From positions 1,865,501-1,929,500 of the forward strand of contig JAJEKV010000091.1 in assembly GCA_021234155.1 (NCBI GenBank): 64,000 nt of DNA. Reading direction: 5' to 3'. The notes under the pieces were generated by a model, which saw only the letters and a program-made list of their open reading frames with translations, made no database searches and had not been told where the DNA came from. The position numbers were made by a program, and so were the translations under genes. This document shows, one piece after another, positions 20,613 through 32,826 of the stretch. Each line of letters starts with the position of its first letter. The first letter of the stretch is position 1. Origin of the DNA: Isoetes taiwanensis. Its lineage: Eukaryota > Streptophyta > Lycopodiopsida > Isoetales > Isoetaceae.

Positions 20613-23534
20613 GTGCACCTCTTGAAGTTGTGCTCAATTTCCTTGGCTACACTCATAAGGAGTTGTTCTCTTCATTAGTTGCCTTTCGAATCATCGATCC
20701 TTGGGTTCACGAAGTTGCATGCGAGTTGTTGTAGCTTGATGAGGTTTCTAGCTAATTCGTCGATTCTTTGACTCCGTTCTCCTAGTCACTTCTCCATCGG
20801 GCTTTCCATCTTACCTGTTTGATCTCCTCGACTCGATGGTTTAGACGTTGTCACGTTCTACGGTGCTATACTGCCTTGCATTTGATCATGCTCCACAGTT
20901 TTGAACCTCATGTTGCATCTAAGGAGCTCGTGGAAGTACTAGCATTCATTCAGCTTCTGGTTTGTGGCCATTGTCCCTCAATACATGTGCATCTTCCTGG
21001 CGAGTAAAGCCTCATGACTCTCCTCCATGATAGGTTTGCTGTCGAGGATGATGCATCCATATATCTGCGTAGATTGACCCTTGAGTTGAAGAACTTTCTG
21101 CCCTAGATCTACTCTTGTCCTTGAATAGCCTGGCTATTGTCTTGAACTCTCTTTTTGCGGAAGGTGCTTTGGTTACTATTCTTGTCATTAAGGTGTCGAA
21201 TACTTCTATGTTGGGCGTTGAGGTCCCTTGTGTCGGAGATACGTTTGGCTTCTTCTCTTCTAATTGTTGGTAGGAGTACTTGACGAAGCCATCACCTAGT
21301 TGTTGAATGAGCATAGGCATAACTCATCATTGTGGTGCCTTTCTTAAGTGTATCTCCATCTGACACGCATGTTGCAAACATCACCATACAAGGCAAGATT
21401 ATGGTCGTCGAGAGATTGCCTCTTCAATTGGCTCATTGATGTCAGGTCGTCCCGAAGAATTCCTCGATGCCTGTCATCTTGAGGTCGTGACTGCAGTTTT
21501 TGAAGATGTCTGGTCGTTTCTCCTTCTATTGTTGAGAACACTCGTGTCATAAGGCCGTCAAGTGTTTCTGCTGCTACAAGAGGTAGAGTTGCATCCCGAA
21601 GATGTCGCCGTGCAAAACCTAGATGGTGCAGTGCTAAGGATCTTAACATGACTGGTATTAGGACGAGTGATCTTCTACTTGAGGCCGCTTCTCGAAGTGT
21701 CTGGAGTCGAAACTTTGCTTGGGTTCTGGTCATCTCTCTCTTATTCTTGCTCTTCCATTCGAACACTTGCTCTTGGCTATACCTACGGTTCTTTGCTTCA
21801 TCCTTTGGCAGTCGAAGTGATGGAGTTTCTTGATGCAAACGCTAAACCCTAAGACATGATCCTAAACTCATGTTTTATACTATGTGTGAGCACCTGATGC
21901 TTATGATAGACATATATATAATTATATTGGAATTTTAATTCATCCACTTTTCTAATTTATAGAAGACGATATGCTTAAATGTTTATACTCATTTAGGATT
22001 TTTCCTCCTCCAATCACGTTTGATTCTTCGATTTTGCTGCATATTCCTCGTTCTGCTTGACTCTAGGGTTCCTTAAGGTGTTGCGACTATAGTTGACCTT
22101 CTTGTGTGATCTGAGGTCGTTATCCCAAGTCGCGGAGAACGTTCCTCGATGTGAACCCTTTGAGTTGAAAAATGCTCCTCCTTAATGTGTTTAATGGCTA
22201 TGTGGAGTGTCGCGGATCGCCATCGCCCCTACATGCCATGTGCCGCTGTAAGGTGGAAGATGTGTAATGCCATTGATTGCTTTGAGTACCGATCACCGGG
22301 TTGTTGGGTACGGCATTCTTGCATACCGTATACAAAGGTCATTTCTACCGATTGAATTTCGAGTGCCGTAATTCTCGTTCTGACTTTGTTTCGCTGTGAG
22401 ATGCCCCCCTATGCCCGAAATGGGTTGTCTCCATTGCACATGCCATCGCCCTTCGAAGGCTGCCTTTTGAGTGGTCCGGTGGTTGCCGGCTAGGGTCGGC
22501 TCCTCCGGCCCTTTTGTCGGGTCCACTCGAAGTCTCAAACTACTTTGGTCGAGGGCATCGGAGCCGCCCTTCCTTGGTCTGGCAGCGCTTCTAAACTGAA
22601 CTCTTGTGCGCATTCTATCCCTCCTCCTTGATCTTGCCTCCGATGTTGATATATGCCTTCAAGTCGGAGATGTTCCTCCCCTGTTATGTGTCTCTTGTCC
22701 TTCCTCCATCACGGTCTCCTATTTTTGAAATCGATGAAGTCATTATCGTCTTCTTACTAGAGCAAGGGAGTTTGGAGCTCATCATGGCTGGGCTTGGTTG
22801 TTTTGCAGTTGTCTAGCTTTGTTGCACCTTTGTTGACGTTGTTTGACATTCACTTGAGCAGCTAGACTGCGAGATCATGATGGTATTCCCTCTGGTTTCT
22901 ATGCACTCCTGTGTCGCTATGAATTGTTGTTTCGACGGAAGATTATTCTCTTTACCCCTAGCCCGTGATGCTAATCTAGGCTTCCTCATTCAACATACTC
23001 CTCCACCTGTATGTCTCTGCCTTGCATTCTTCCATTTGAACTCGTATGCATTGAGTCGGTGGAGGGATCGAGATCTTCTTTCTGTTGTGAGCTCGTGGAT
23101 GTGATAGTCAGGTGCTTGATAGTCGAGAAGGTTCTTCATACAGATGATTAACGTATCCATTCGATGAAAGTTGTTGATAGGCCAGTTGTGCCCTGTACTA
23201 ATCGTTTCGTTGTGTAGAGGTGTTTTCCATAGCGCTTCCTCTCTTGGGTCTGCCTTTTCACTCTCTTCCCTTCTTTTGTCGATACGTCGCCTGGGTCTTC
23301 AATGTCTTCAAAAAGTCATGCCCCTTGTGGCTCTAGCCTTATACTCCAAAAGCTATTGCTTCTATTTCTAAACGAACCCTGGTTTGGAAGACAAAATTTA
23401 GGGTTTAAACAATTTTGGTCATTTTTTAGATCGAGTCATAAATGATTCTAGACTATTTAATGGACCTATTGCAACAAATTTCAGGCGATTTGGAGCTGTC
23501 TAGCTCAAGTTATAAAGGTTCAAAATTTGGACCC
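20613..23534. other. Unclassified repeat-like DNA
   Basis: Right after the copy 2 break the composition changes (TCG- and CTT-rich, more GC). Minus-strand open frames at 21012-21320 and 21344-21838 (102 and 164 residues, basic, Arg/Gln-rich) might be decayed retroelement Gag, but I recognise no domain. Frames at 22293-22613 and 22877-23104 also have none. Confidence 0.35.
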
Positions 23535-23963
23535 CTCACACAGTGTGCGAGAAGCACTTTTAAAACTTTTGAAAATGCCCTGGGCGCATTCTATGCGTGG
23601 TTTCCACCTGTTTAAGTTCTACATGACTCTAAAAAGTTGATATGAAGGCCGAATCCTACTTATCTCGCGGAGTTAAGGTGGTTTTTGCCCTTAGTTTCTA
23701 TATTGGGACAAGTCTAGACATAGATCAGTGGTCAAACACTCACACAGTGCGCGAGAAGCACTTTCAAAACTTTTTGAAATGCTCTAGGCGCATATGCAGT
23801 TTCTTAGTGTTAGAACATACATTCCTAGCTTAAATTTAAATTTTAAGCTACCTTGAGCTATCAGATTACTCAAATTATGTATCTATCTAGGTCAAAATTG
23901 GTCAAACACTCACACAGTGCGCGAGAGGCACTTTCAAAACTTTTGGAAATGCTCTGGGCACAC
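23535..23963 (+). repeat. Three dispersed copies of a 54-bp motif
   Basis: Copies at about 23535-23588, 23739-23792 and 23909-23963 share CTCACACAGTG-GCGAGA-GCACTTT-AAAACTTTT and GAAATGC-CT-GGCGCA, spaced 204 and 170 bp apart. The spacers are only weakly similar. Probably an old tandem repeat with diverged spacers. Confidence 0.7.
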
Positions 23964-24200
23964 TGTGTGAGGGGTTGCTTCCTAATGGCCAGAATTTATC
24001 AGGGTTTCTACTATTCCTTCCTAACTTAATATTATTCTACTTTACTGTTCTAAGGATTGGAATTTTTTTTTTCCAATTTTCAAGGTTCATGCTTGGGATT
24101 TCAGCTCCAAGACTGAAGATCTAGACTGTTAGTACTACTAGGGAAATCCATGGGTCTTTCGATCCCTGGTCCTCCAAGATTATTGCTCTCGATACCACCG
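23964..24200. other. No recognised gene
   Basis: Short AT-rich spacer before the large tandem duplication. Confidence 0.3.
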
Positions 24201-26349
24201 TGACGCCCCTCGCCATATACGCATGCTCCCATCGAGCGTAATCCCAGTTCATCCCCTCCCCGCCAACGCCTCGGGTCATATGAGGCCCACCCAACATCGA
24301 TCCGTGGCTACGGGGCCAAGAATCCAATAAAGGAAATGGACGGTCGCTTCATCCTCACTCTCGGACTCACTCTAGTCACAGGTATATACCAAACATGAGC
24401 ATATATAGCATCAATATACCATCCACCTCTTAAGGGTGGCTCACCATAACATAACATATGTAACAAATACCGTGAATATCAACATAAGGGGAATCCTACC
24501 CAAGGCCTGCACCATGGGGGACTCCACCGACTTCCGCTTGGTCCTGTCAATGCAAACAGACCATGGCAAATGACGGGTTGGCATAAGAACATGGACGTGC
24601 TGGGTAGGTCCACCCATCCGCCTCCTCCCATGCATACTTTGCGTATAGGCTGATAAGTCTTGGGACCGACCAAGCCTCACGGTGCATAGCTAGGGGCTAC
24701 CCCTAGGTTGCATCTCCCCTCAGCCCATGAGGCAGAGGAGATCACTCCTCCGCAGGCATGCATGCCCATCACAAAGCGCTAGAGGGCTACCGTCGCCTGC
24801 CTCATGACTTGAACCCCATGGAAGGTGACGATCACCCCTGAGGTGTCAACCCATGCCTTGCCCACATGCAAAGGCAAACCATCGCCTAGCCCGCTAAGAT
24901 CCCTAGTAGGCTTTACACACTAGAGGGAATCAATCCGCAATGGGACAAGTCCCCCTTTATCCGCCGGCCTAGTCCCGCCACTCACAACCAAAGTGTTTTA
25001 TGTACCCACCGCATTAATTGGGAATTAATGAGGCTATCTAGATACATCAACTACTGAAGCTTTTAGGGACTCTACCCCCCTTCCCAGTACACAGGAGTGC
25101 TCATAGAATAGAACATCAGCATCCATAGAACTAAAACATAGCCCGCCAGGCCCATATAGGCACATCTCCTCACACCAAATGAAAGTGGCGGACCATATCC
25201 ATCTCACACTCAGTGACCGACTATAAGCATAGCACACTATAGGAGTTCTGTAGCCCAGCTAGGCAAGACCCCCCTCATTTCACCATCATACCCGTTGTCT
25301 GGTGCTCAATCACAACATAGCATCCACAGCCAGGTGGGCTATTGTGCACAGGCCATATATATTGGGGTTTAAGGGATTCTAGCTAGGAGCATGTGACGTC
25401 CCCTGCTCATATACGATGCTCCCATCATATAGAACCGGAGTTCATCCCTCCTGCCAACGCCCTGGCTGACATGAGGCCGTCCACCTAACATCAGATCCTT
25501 GCTAACAATCAACAATCCAATGGGGAAGAATGGACGTGTCATTCATTCCGTCTCCCTTGGGACCTACCTAGCTACGGAAGCACATCAAACATGAGCACAT
25601 AGCATCAAATAATATACCTATCCACCTCGAAGGGTAGCTCACCATAACACATAACATAAGGCACAAACAACATCAAGAATATCAACACATAAGGGAATCC
25701 TACCCAAGGCTCAGACTCACGGGGATCGAATCGACTAATTTACCAGTCTCCGTGAAGTCAATGCACGTGTAATTCATCGAAAATGGATTGGGCTGGCATA
25801 AGAACATGGCCATTGGTCCACCCATCTCCCCCATACTTTGCGTAATAGGCCGACAAGTCTTGGGACTCTCCTCAACAGAAATTCGCCGGGTGCATAGCCA
25901 AGGGGGCTACTCCTGGGTTGCATCTCCCCCACCCCATGAGGCAGAGGAGATCACTCCCTCCAGGGCATGTGCATGCCCCATCACAAGGGCTAGAGGGCCA
26001 CCGGCCATCTACCACTTGAACCCCATGGAAGGTGACGATCACCCCGTGAGGTGTCGAGCCCATGCCTTGCCTGTGATGCAGTGGGCAAACCATCGTTCCA
26101 GCCCGCTAAGCGCCCTCGGTAGGCTTTACACACTAGAGGGATCAATCTGCACAGGGACAAGTCCCCCTTATCACGGCCTAGTCCCGCCACTTACAGCCAG
26201 GTGGGCTCTTATGCACAGGCCGCGTTAATTGGGAATTAATGAGGCTATCTAGATACATTAACTACTAAGGCTTTCAAAAACTCTACCCCCCTTCCCAATA
26301 CACAGGAGTGCACATAGAATAGAACATTATCATCCATAGAACTGAAATA
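24201..26349. repeat. Tandem duplication, unit about 1.19 kb
   Basis: Unit 1 (24201-25393) and unit 2 (25394-26349) align over about 940 bases, starting TGACGCCCCTCGCCATATACG and TGACGTCCCCTGCTCATATACG. Shared landmarks include AACATGAGCA(C/T)ATA, GGGAATCCTACCCAAGGC, CTTGAACCCCATGGAAGGTGACG and GGAATTAATGAGGCTATC. Unit 1 has an extra 250-base tail without a counterpart in unit 2. A TGACG start and an ACGTCACA at 26930-26937 suggest an LTR-like origin, but this is not shown. Confidence 0.75.
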
Positions 26350-27080
26350 TAGAATAACATCTAATCTATCTACCTAATCATACATGGTTAGGTTCCTTTG
26401 TTAGGGCTGGTGATCTCAGAATCTATAAGGCCTCTAAGGCTGAACTAACATGCTAAACCAGCTCATTATCGGACTAAAAATCGGCATTGCATAACAGAAT
26501 AGCCATTTACCTAATCATTGGCTTGCTCCAGCTCCTCGGAATGCATCCATGCCTTCGTTCAGCTGAAGGTAGCTGCTCCTGGAAGATCTGTTGTGCAAAT
26601 GTGGCTTAACGGCGCTTGACAATGCGAACTAGAAGCTCGGCTTGGCCAGAATGGCCCAAGGAAGCCAAAATGCAAAAATGGAAAGGGTTTAGGGTTTCCT
26701 CTTTTGTTCCTTTTACATGACCTTTTAGGTTTAGGTTAGAAAGGACCAATGGGGCTTTGCCATTTGGCAAAGGGGTTTAATTGCATATGTTTAATAGACA
26801 TGTGCAACATACGAGGTTGCCCCCTAGGCACAACCTTTTACGGCTCTCAAGTACTTGTCATGGTGACATGTACGCATGACGTGGTAGTATAATATACGTA
26901 TTATGACCGTATATTATGCTAAAACGTCACAGATCATCTCTACTTCTACATAGCCTTTAGGTCTCTCCCCCCTTAATCCCCACAAACACAAGAGGAACAG
27001 AAAGAGAACTATCATTATACATCCATCCATCCATAGCTTCGAATAGAACATAAAATAGAGATTAACCATACATCTATTTA
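26350..27080. other. No recognised gene
   Basis: AT-rich. Contains an AT-rich near-palindrome around 26890-26937 ending ACGTCACA, possibly the end of the LTR-like repeat to the left. Confidence 0.35.
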
Positions 27081-27219
27081 TACAAGGGTTAATCCTATGA
27101 CTATTTAGGAATCCAAGCTATCTATATACTAATCAGAATTCTAGCTATCTTCTAAACATACAAGGGTTAATCCTATGACCATTTAGAAATCCAAGCTATC
27201 TATATACTAATCAGAATCA
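27081..27219. repeat. Two-copy tandem repeat, 78 bp period
   Basis: TACAAGGGTTAATCCTATGA, then CATTTAG/CTATTTAG and ATCCAAGCTATCTATATAC followed by TAATCAGAAT, at 27081-27140 and 27159-27219 with only a few differences. Confidence 0.8.
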
Positions 27220-28189
27220 TAACTAGATCTACTATCTCTCTGTTTCTCCATCATTCTGGCTGGGGCAGGGTTGAACAGCAGCTCCTCCTCCACCAATACC
27301 TCCCCCAATTCGAACTGGGGCAAATTGGGGTGGAAGCCCCAATTTTGGTGTCCCAAATTGTCAAGCTTGCCTTGCCCAATCGATTTGGGCCATATTGCAA
27401 CTCTGGGTTGGTTAATATTAATTAATTTTATATTTTAACCCCTTTTAATATTAGGTTAAGCCCTAATTTAAATTAGGATTTAGGGTTAGTTTTCTATCTT
27501 AATAATTAATGATTAATATAGCTATCCTTAGCTTATGAATAAGTAATACACCATTAATTATTCATAGACGTGTCATGTATTTATATCCAAAAGGCATATA
27601 AATACGACGTCACATTTTCCCCACTTTAAAAATGATGCTGTCATCAGCATCAAGACTGTTCTTGCTTTGGGCCAACGCATGGCATGTCAGAGGCAAGTCT
27701 TCCCACCTTCAAGAGGTAACGCGAAATTATAAGTCACACAAAAGTTGTCATGTTCAAAGTGATCAAGTTTGAAATGATGTGTAATGTGCAATTCATAACT
27801 GTGTTGTCCTCGGCATTGGCGTTAGATGGTTAAGTACAAGGAGAGTTAAAGGAAGATTGAACAGACTCAGGTCGGTGATATAAAAGATATATATAGATCG
27901 TACAGGAGTTGATGGTGTCATTGCTGGCGCATGCGTGATGTTGCCGCAGGACATCCAGGTAAGCCTCAACAAAAATCCTACTTGAGGACTGATATTGGAC
28001 CTTGTTCAACCATGACCATTAGACGTCAAATGGGTGACGGTTTGTGGAAGTCCCACTGTTACATTCGTGGTGATGAATTCCACAATGGTTGTACACTTGG
28101 CTGACATTCTTCTAGATAGTGGCAATACCTCCCCTAGTTCCACATGCCTTAATCCACAGAGATGAAGAACCAGGATAAATCCAATCTCC
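27220..28189. other. No recognised gene; possibly decayed LINE body
   Basis: Contains a short inverted repeat near 27570-27608 (GTATTTATAT ... ATATAAATAC, then ACGTCACA). On the minus strand the part nearest 28190 should be the continuation of the LINE endonuclease, but I could not follow the domain beyond 28190. Confidence 0.35.
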
Positions 28190-28676
28190 TAAGTTGGAAC
28201 ATTCAAATTTAGTAGTTTAAGCACTTGAAGCAATATAATATCAGCATCATATTGTTTGAGCTGAGAGATAAGCCTTCTTCTTTTAACAGGACCTTTTATA
28301 CCTCTTACATTCCATGTTAGAATTTTCATGAGACTAGAAGAATATTCAAAAGGAAAGCAGAGGAGACAAGAAAAAGGCTAGCAAGGTTGCCTTGATTTCC
28401 TTCAGTATTATTAGCTGGAGTTTTATGTAGAGAGGAAGCAATATTAATCCTAGACTTTGATTTCTTACCCTTATTTTTAGGAGAATCTAGAGCAATGTTA
28501 GTAGTAGTCTTATCCCTTAACAATTCATCTTCCCCCAATTCTCTTTTTCACTATCAAAATCACTATCTGTAGCTCCTCCAAAAACAAATCCAAACATCTT
28601 ATTTATTTGATTTAAAGAGCAGCTATTTGAATTGTTAAAAAGATGAATTTGCCTGGGAGAATTTAGCTCCATGTCG
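28190..28676 (-). pseudogene. LINE: end of ORF1 and start of ORF2 endonuclease
   Basis: On the minus strand, ORF2 starts at ATG 28329 with MKILTWNVRGIKGPVKRRRL, then ISQLKQYDADIILLQ, the N-terminal block of the APE-type endonuclease of plant L1-like LINEs (WNVRG and the ILLQ strand before the catalytic E). It cannot be followed past about 28190. Upstream, 28671-28326 is a lysine/serine-rich frame (SPKNKGKKSKSRINIASSLH) that ends three bases past the ORF2 start, the usual ORF1/ORF2 overlap. The LINE is cut at 28676 by the copia element; its upstream half appears to be at 63434-64000. Confidence 0.75.
28672..28676. repeat. Target site duplication TGTCG (left)
   Basis: TGTCG abuts the TG of the copia LTR at 28677. 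The same five bases follow the CA of the other LTR at 45172-45176. A 5-bp duplication is standard for LTR retrotransposon integration. Confidence 0.85.
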
Positions 28677-29263
28677 TGTTAGTTGTTTAAACAAAAAGCA
28701 ATAACTTCCCTTTTGAATATTAAAATTGTCTCATAAATAACAACAGCAGATCATAAGTCTCTATTGAAGCAAAAAACTTTCATAAGACAATAGCATTCTC
28801 AATCACAATACAACTATATAAATGTATTGTGTCAATACTTCACCATAGTGAGACTTATTTAATTTATAAAGGTCTCACCATTGCATTAGAAAATTACTCA
28901 TCATAAACCTTTCAATGCTATTCGCATTGTTCCATCAATTGAGTGCTTTATACATATCATTCTTAGGTCGAAGAGAAGAAAACCTACACTGCTCAATAAT
29001 TCGATCTGCTATGCTATTTCATTTATCAGACCAGTCCGGCGGTCATGCCAGACCGCTTGCGAACTTCCCGATTCAATGGATCTCCTTGCCATCTTCAGAT
29101 AGGACCGATTCAATTCAAACCAGAAATGGCTCTGCGTTTTTCATGATACCGCCAATATTCCAATGTTTCATATCAATGGTTAACATAAATTCAGCAATAT
29201 ATCACCTTAACCATATATTCCCATGTTTCATATTAATGGTTAACCTTCATGTAATTTGAATAT

Positions 29264-32200
29264 GTTTTTTTTTTTTGTACAATTTTCACAAAGGTTTTCC
29301 TAAGATTTCATGGGCGTATTCAATGGATGTACGTAATCTAGAGTGCACCATTTATTTCGCTGATTTAGTTTTTTTTTTTTCCAAATCCATCCAAGGGCTC
29401 CTAACAAAAGCCTCTTTTTATTTTAGCATTTGAACATGCAAGCCTCGTGCATTCATTTCGGCATTCTTGCAAAATTAATGTTCTTTTGTGATCGAGTGGA
29501 AACAGAGATTTGATCTGTGTTGTTTGTTGCCATTCCGTCCTCGGGCATTTTTGAGCTTTTGATAGCATTTTGGTGAGTTGTAGGCTCTTGATCAAGTCAA
29601 GGATTGGCACTAAGATCTTCATACCTTTCCTTGAAAAACAAATCCTATTCGAAAGATGCGACTTACGCAGCGTTGGCATGATAGATCCCAAGAAGGCAAG
29701 AAGGCAATGTAAAATCGCCAATCTAAGATTTCAGGCAAACAACCGGTTCGAATGGCAAACTAACATCTTCTGTGGATGATTCAAGCATTCGGTGACTAAG
29801 CGAGCATTTATGGTAGAAATTCTATTCCCATGGAGCCCGAAGTGATTATTTAGTAGGAACTGTAAGTAATCCCTTTACAGATATCCCTTCATGCAAGGCA
29901 AAAATAGTGTCACAACATCGTATGCAGATCTTCGTGCCGTAAACATGGCATACCAATGTTTCCGCTGCATCCATGAACAGATTCCATTCTTCTTCCTCCA
30001 ACCCTAACCCTTAATACTCCATCTTCTAGACCTAATTTCTTCAAGCTCTAGGGCAACAGAGGCAAGTATGGCTTATCCTCAACAATCTTACCAATCATTG
30101 AAGTCTATTTCCTCAAGGATTCTCCAACATATCCCATTAAGTGTGGAAGCATATCCGGTGCCTATATCCGTAAGCAGCCTTGTTTTTCTTTTCAAATCAA
30201 ATAACAGGACATCACGACACATCGATTTGAAGTGCCAATTTGGCAAAAGAGATATTTGAAGCCGGATTTGTCAAGGCGGATGTCAAGTTTTGGGCCTTTA
30301 TAAAAAACTTCTAGGGCAAAACCGAGTTCGATTTCTCCCTACAAACAGGCTGGGAAGGTTCATCCGGCAAAATGCAGCCTGGGAGTTCTGAGTTCGGAGA
30401 TGGGGAGTTCTTTTCCTTTTATTTTTTTTGAAATTGCCGGAAGGTCGGCCCGCAGAATCTCGCCAGATCTCAAATGATCCAATCTATTCCAGTTTTTCAG
30501 GAGTTAAGAAGAAGCCCATCATGTGCAACAAATGACCCTTTAGGCTTTTAAGCGATTCAAACCTCGTGATTAATGGCTTTTTGTCAAATTCTCATGCATT
30601 AAATCGCCGCTCCACGTGCTCATTGCTCCATTTAACAGCATGATGATGCCCCGCTTGCATATAAGGGCTTCTATTTCTTCCCCTGCACCGGTTTTACAAG
30701 ATCATGTGAGTATATAGTCCTCCTTTCTCAATACCTTTGCAAATTATAAATGATAGAACTGTTTATAATTCTTAGATTTTTTTTTCTTTTGCTCTTTCTT
30801 TGGATTATAAGGCAAGCTTTCTTGATTCATGGCTCCAAATTCCTAATGGTGAAAAACTAAATCATCAGTGGCAGGTAGTTTGTTTGGCGATTCTTTGCTC
30901 CTCTCATAATTCACTTCTTTTCGCTAGTTTAACGCGGAGTTTTTACTCTTCTGCGGCATTTTTTGAATGCTTCCATACATCTTTTTGATTCTAGACACAT
31001 ATCTCAGTAGTTTTAGATTTTGCACAGTACCAATAGGGATTTTGGTACATAGTCGAACACTATTCTCAATCAGTTTTTGTAGAAGCAACTTAGCGAGTGG
31101 TATTCGGCCCTTGGCACACAGAGATGATGTAAACACGACCAATGTATGGATTATATGATGCGATGGACCTTTGGAAGTTTGGTTTTGCAATGGCTTTTGT
31201 AGCCACAGTTCTTGCATGGAGAATTCTTGAAAAATTTGGATTGTTATGAAACAAAGAAATTACAATCACCGGATTGGATGTGTTCATCCTTCCAAGAATG
31301 AGCTTATACTTCGGTGTGAAATTTCACCCCCTTATCCTTCTAAGCATTATGTTATCTTCTATTTTCATTATGCATTGTGCTCTCTCTCGTTTGTTCTAAA
31401 CAATTCCACACATCATAAACCATGGAATTCATTGTTTTAAGTTATGCAATGGCTTGCTTTCCTCCGTCTGTGTTCGAATTACATATACTACCTTGCTAGC
31501 ATTTGTCATGTTCTTCGAAAAGTTTTGCATATGTGTCTGCTCAAAAATACATTAATGCTAAAGTATTCTCTATACTATTCTCTATGTGTTCAAAAACATT
31601 TTGTAAGATGTTGATATCTAGTAATGCTATTTACGCAATTGCACAAACAACTAAGGAAGATCAAGTTTGTCGCCTTGATCCATTTCCATTTTATGTGTAA
31701 CTACCAATGCCTATTTCTTATTCAACAAGACAAGCAAATTGTTGCAACAATGCTATTTTAGAATGATTTCAAGACAATTTGAGCCGCATTGTTACAATGT
31801 TGTCATTTTTGGAGCCTATAAATTATGCAATTTAAAATATATATGGTTTGCAATAACACATCAATCATTTTGTACTTTTATTTTATTTTGATTTTTATTT
31901 TTTTTTTGTTTACCCACAGAGTTTATCTATGTTTGTTTTCTTTTTGTGGCGAAGAATGTAAAAGAATACAATATAACAATAACATAACTAGAACATTAAT
32001 TAACACAAACCATTACATTAGACATGTTTAAAATTAAATTCCCCTTAAACCCCCTTTTTGTTTGGGTGCATATTCACACGGGTGACTCACAGGCGGCCAG
32101 AGTCGTGGATGAGTATATTCACCCCTTATTCCTTAATCTACACCGCACACAAAGTTCCTCGTTTGTAGGGTATGGATGTTTAGAATTTGTTATTTTTGTA

Positions 32201-32278
32201 ATCCATCTAATGTAATGGTTTGTGTTAATTAATGTTCATAGTAGCCTATGGTTTTTGTTGGTCTTCCAATTTAATCTA
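29264..32278 (-). mobile_element. 3-kb insertion with poly(A)-like end, unidentified
   Basis: The LTR is interrupted between two copies of TGAATAT (29257-29263 and 32279-32285). Next to the left copy is a run of twelve T (29265-29276), a poly(A) tail if the insert is read on the minus strand. Short direct repeats plus poly(A) point to LINE-mediated retroposition. I recognise no coding region on either strand; frames at 29401-29721 and 30924-31217 (-) and 29570-29779 (+) have no domain. A second T run is at 29370-29381. The MITE at 31991-32237 lies near the 5' end. Confidence 0.5.
31991..32237. mobile_element. MITE, 247 bp, with 33-bp terminal inverted repeats
   Basis: The left arm 31991-32026 (GAACATTAATTAACACAAAC then CATTACATTAGACATG) is the reverse complement of the right arm 32204-32237 (CATCTAATGTAATGG then TTTGTGTTAATTAATGTTC), apart from about two bases. 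No coding capacity. Flanks are ACTA on the left and ATAGTA on the right; a TA duplication (Tc1/mariner-like) is possible, but I cannot assign a superfamily. Confidence 0.8.
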
Positions 32279-32484
32279 TGAATATATAGTCTCAAAGATA
32301 CATAAGGTCAACTATTAATTTCAACTTCCCACGCTCTAACTTCATGCTTTATTTTCATGTGTACCGATAACTGATCATTGTCTTTCAAATTCCTATCTTG
32401 CTTTCATGTTCTTGATTAGTCATCCATGAAACTTTTATGATCTTTTGACATGCCTTTCTATAAAATCTGATATGAACCTCAACA

Positions 32485-32495
32485 TTCCCCTTTCA
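32485..32495 (-). other. Copia polypurine tract
   Basis: Read on the minus strand, TGAAAGGGGAA directly precedes the 3' LTR start (TGTTGAGG). Purine runs at this place prime plus-strand DNA synthesis. Confidence 0.75.
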
Positions 32496-32826
32496 TATCA
32501 TAATTTATGAACCTTTATCAATAGTTCCTTTTGCATCATAATTTGATGTCTTTGCCAATTTAAGTCTCATGACAATCTCGAAACCTTTTCCAGTTCAAAA
32601 GCTTTGTCATAATATCTAGCAGCCAGTGGTATTAATTTTATGTACTTTAATTGAATGAACCCTTGTTTACCATATCCCTAAAATAATGGCCGCATACGTC
32701 ATCTCAATGTGTTTGATTCTTTCATTGTAGAAGGAGGAATTTGGTCATAGCAATACAGCGCTGTTTCATTGTCACAAAATAATTATGTATATTCTCCTGT
32801 TTTATTTCAAAAGGCTCATCCAAAAT
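32496..32826 (-). pseudogene. Copia RNase H, C-terminal part
   Basis: On the minus strand: an EPFEIKQE block, YFVTM, FCDNETALYCYDQ (the CDN box of copia RNase H with the aspartate), then KYIKLIPLAARYYDKAFELEK-like tail. It is the continuation of the segment at 40520-40800; the two are separated by the LTR-gag array. Frame changes throughout. Confidence 0.65.

Larger units (their letters stand above)
28677..32484 (-). repeat. Copia 3' LTR, split by a 3-kb insertion
   Basis: Parts 28677-29263 and 32279-32484 align in order with the intact 5' LTR (44408-45171): both start TGTTAG and end CCTCAACA, and share CGAACTTCCCGATTCA, TCTCCTTGCCATCTTCAG and CAACTTCCCAC-TCTAACTTC. The two LTRs differ in short clustered blocks instead of evenly spread bases. 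Confidence 0.87.

Noticed and set aside
21012-21838. Minus-strand frames as a Gag gene
   Set aside because: Basic composition only; no Gag helix, zinc knuckle or following protease.
30800-30988. Possible host exon (DSWLQIPNGEKLNHQWQ) with flanking AG and GT
   Set aside because: Splice-like borders and a short open stretch only; no family recognised and no neighbouring exons.
32800-32826. Primer-site-like GGCTC...CCAAAAT left of the first array LTR
   Set aside because: The same bases are read as copia RNase H coding on the minus strand (EPFEIKQE block), so the resemblance is accidental.
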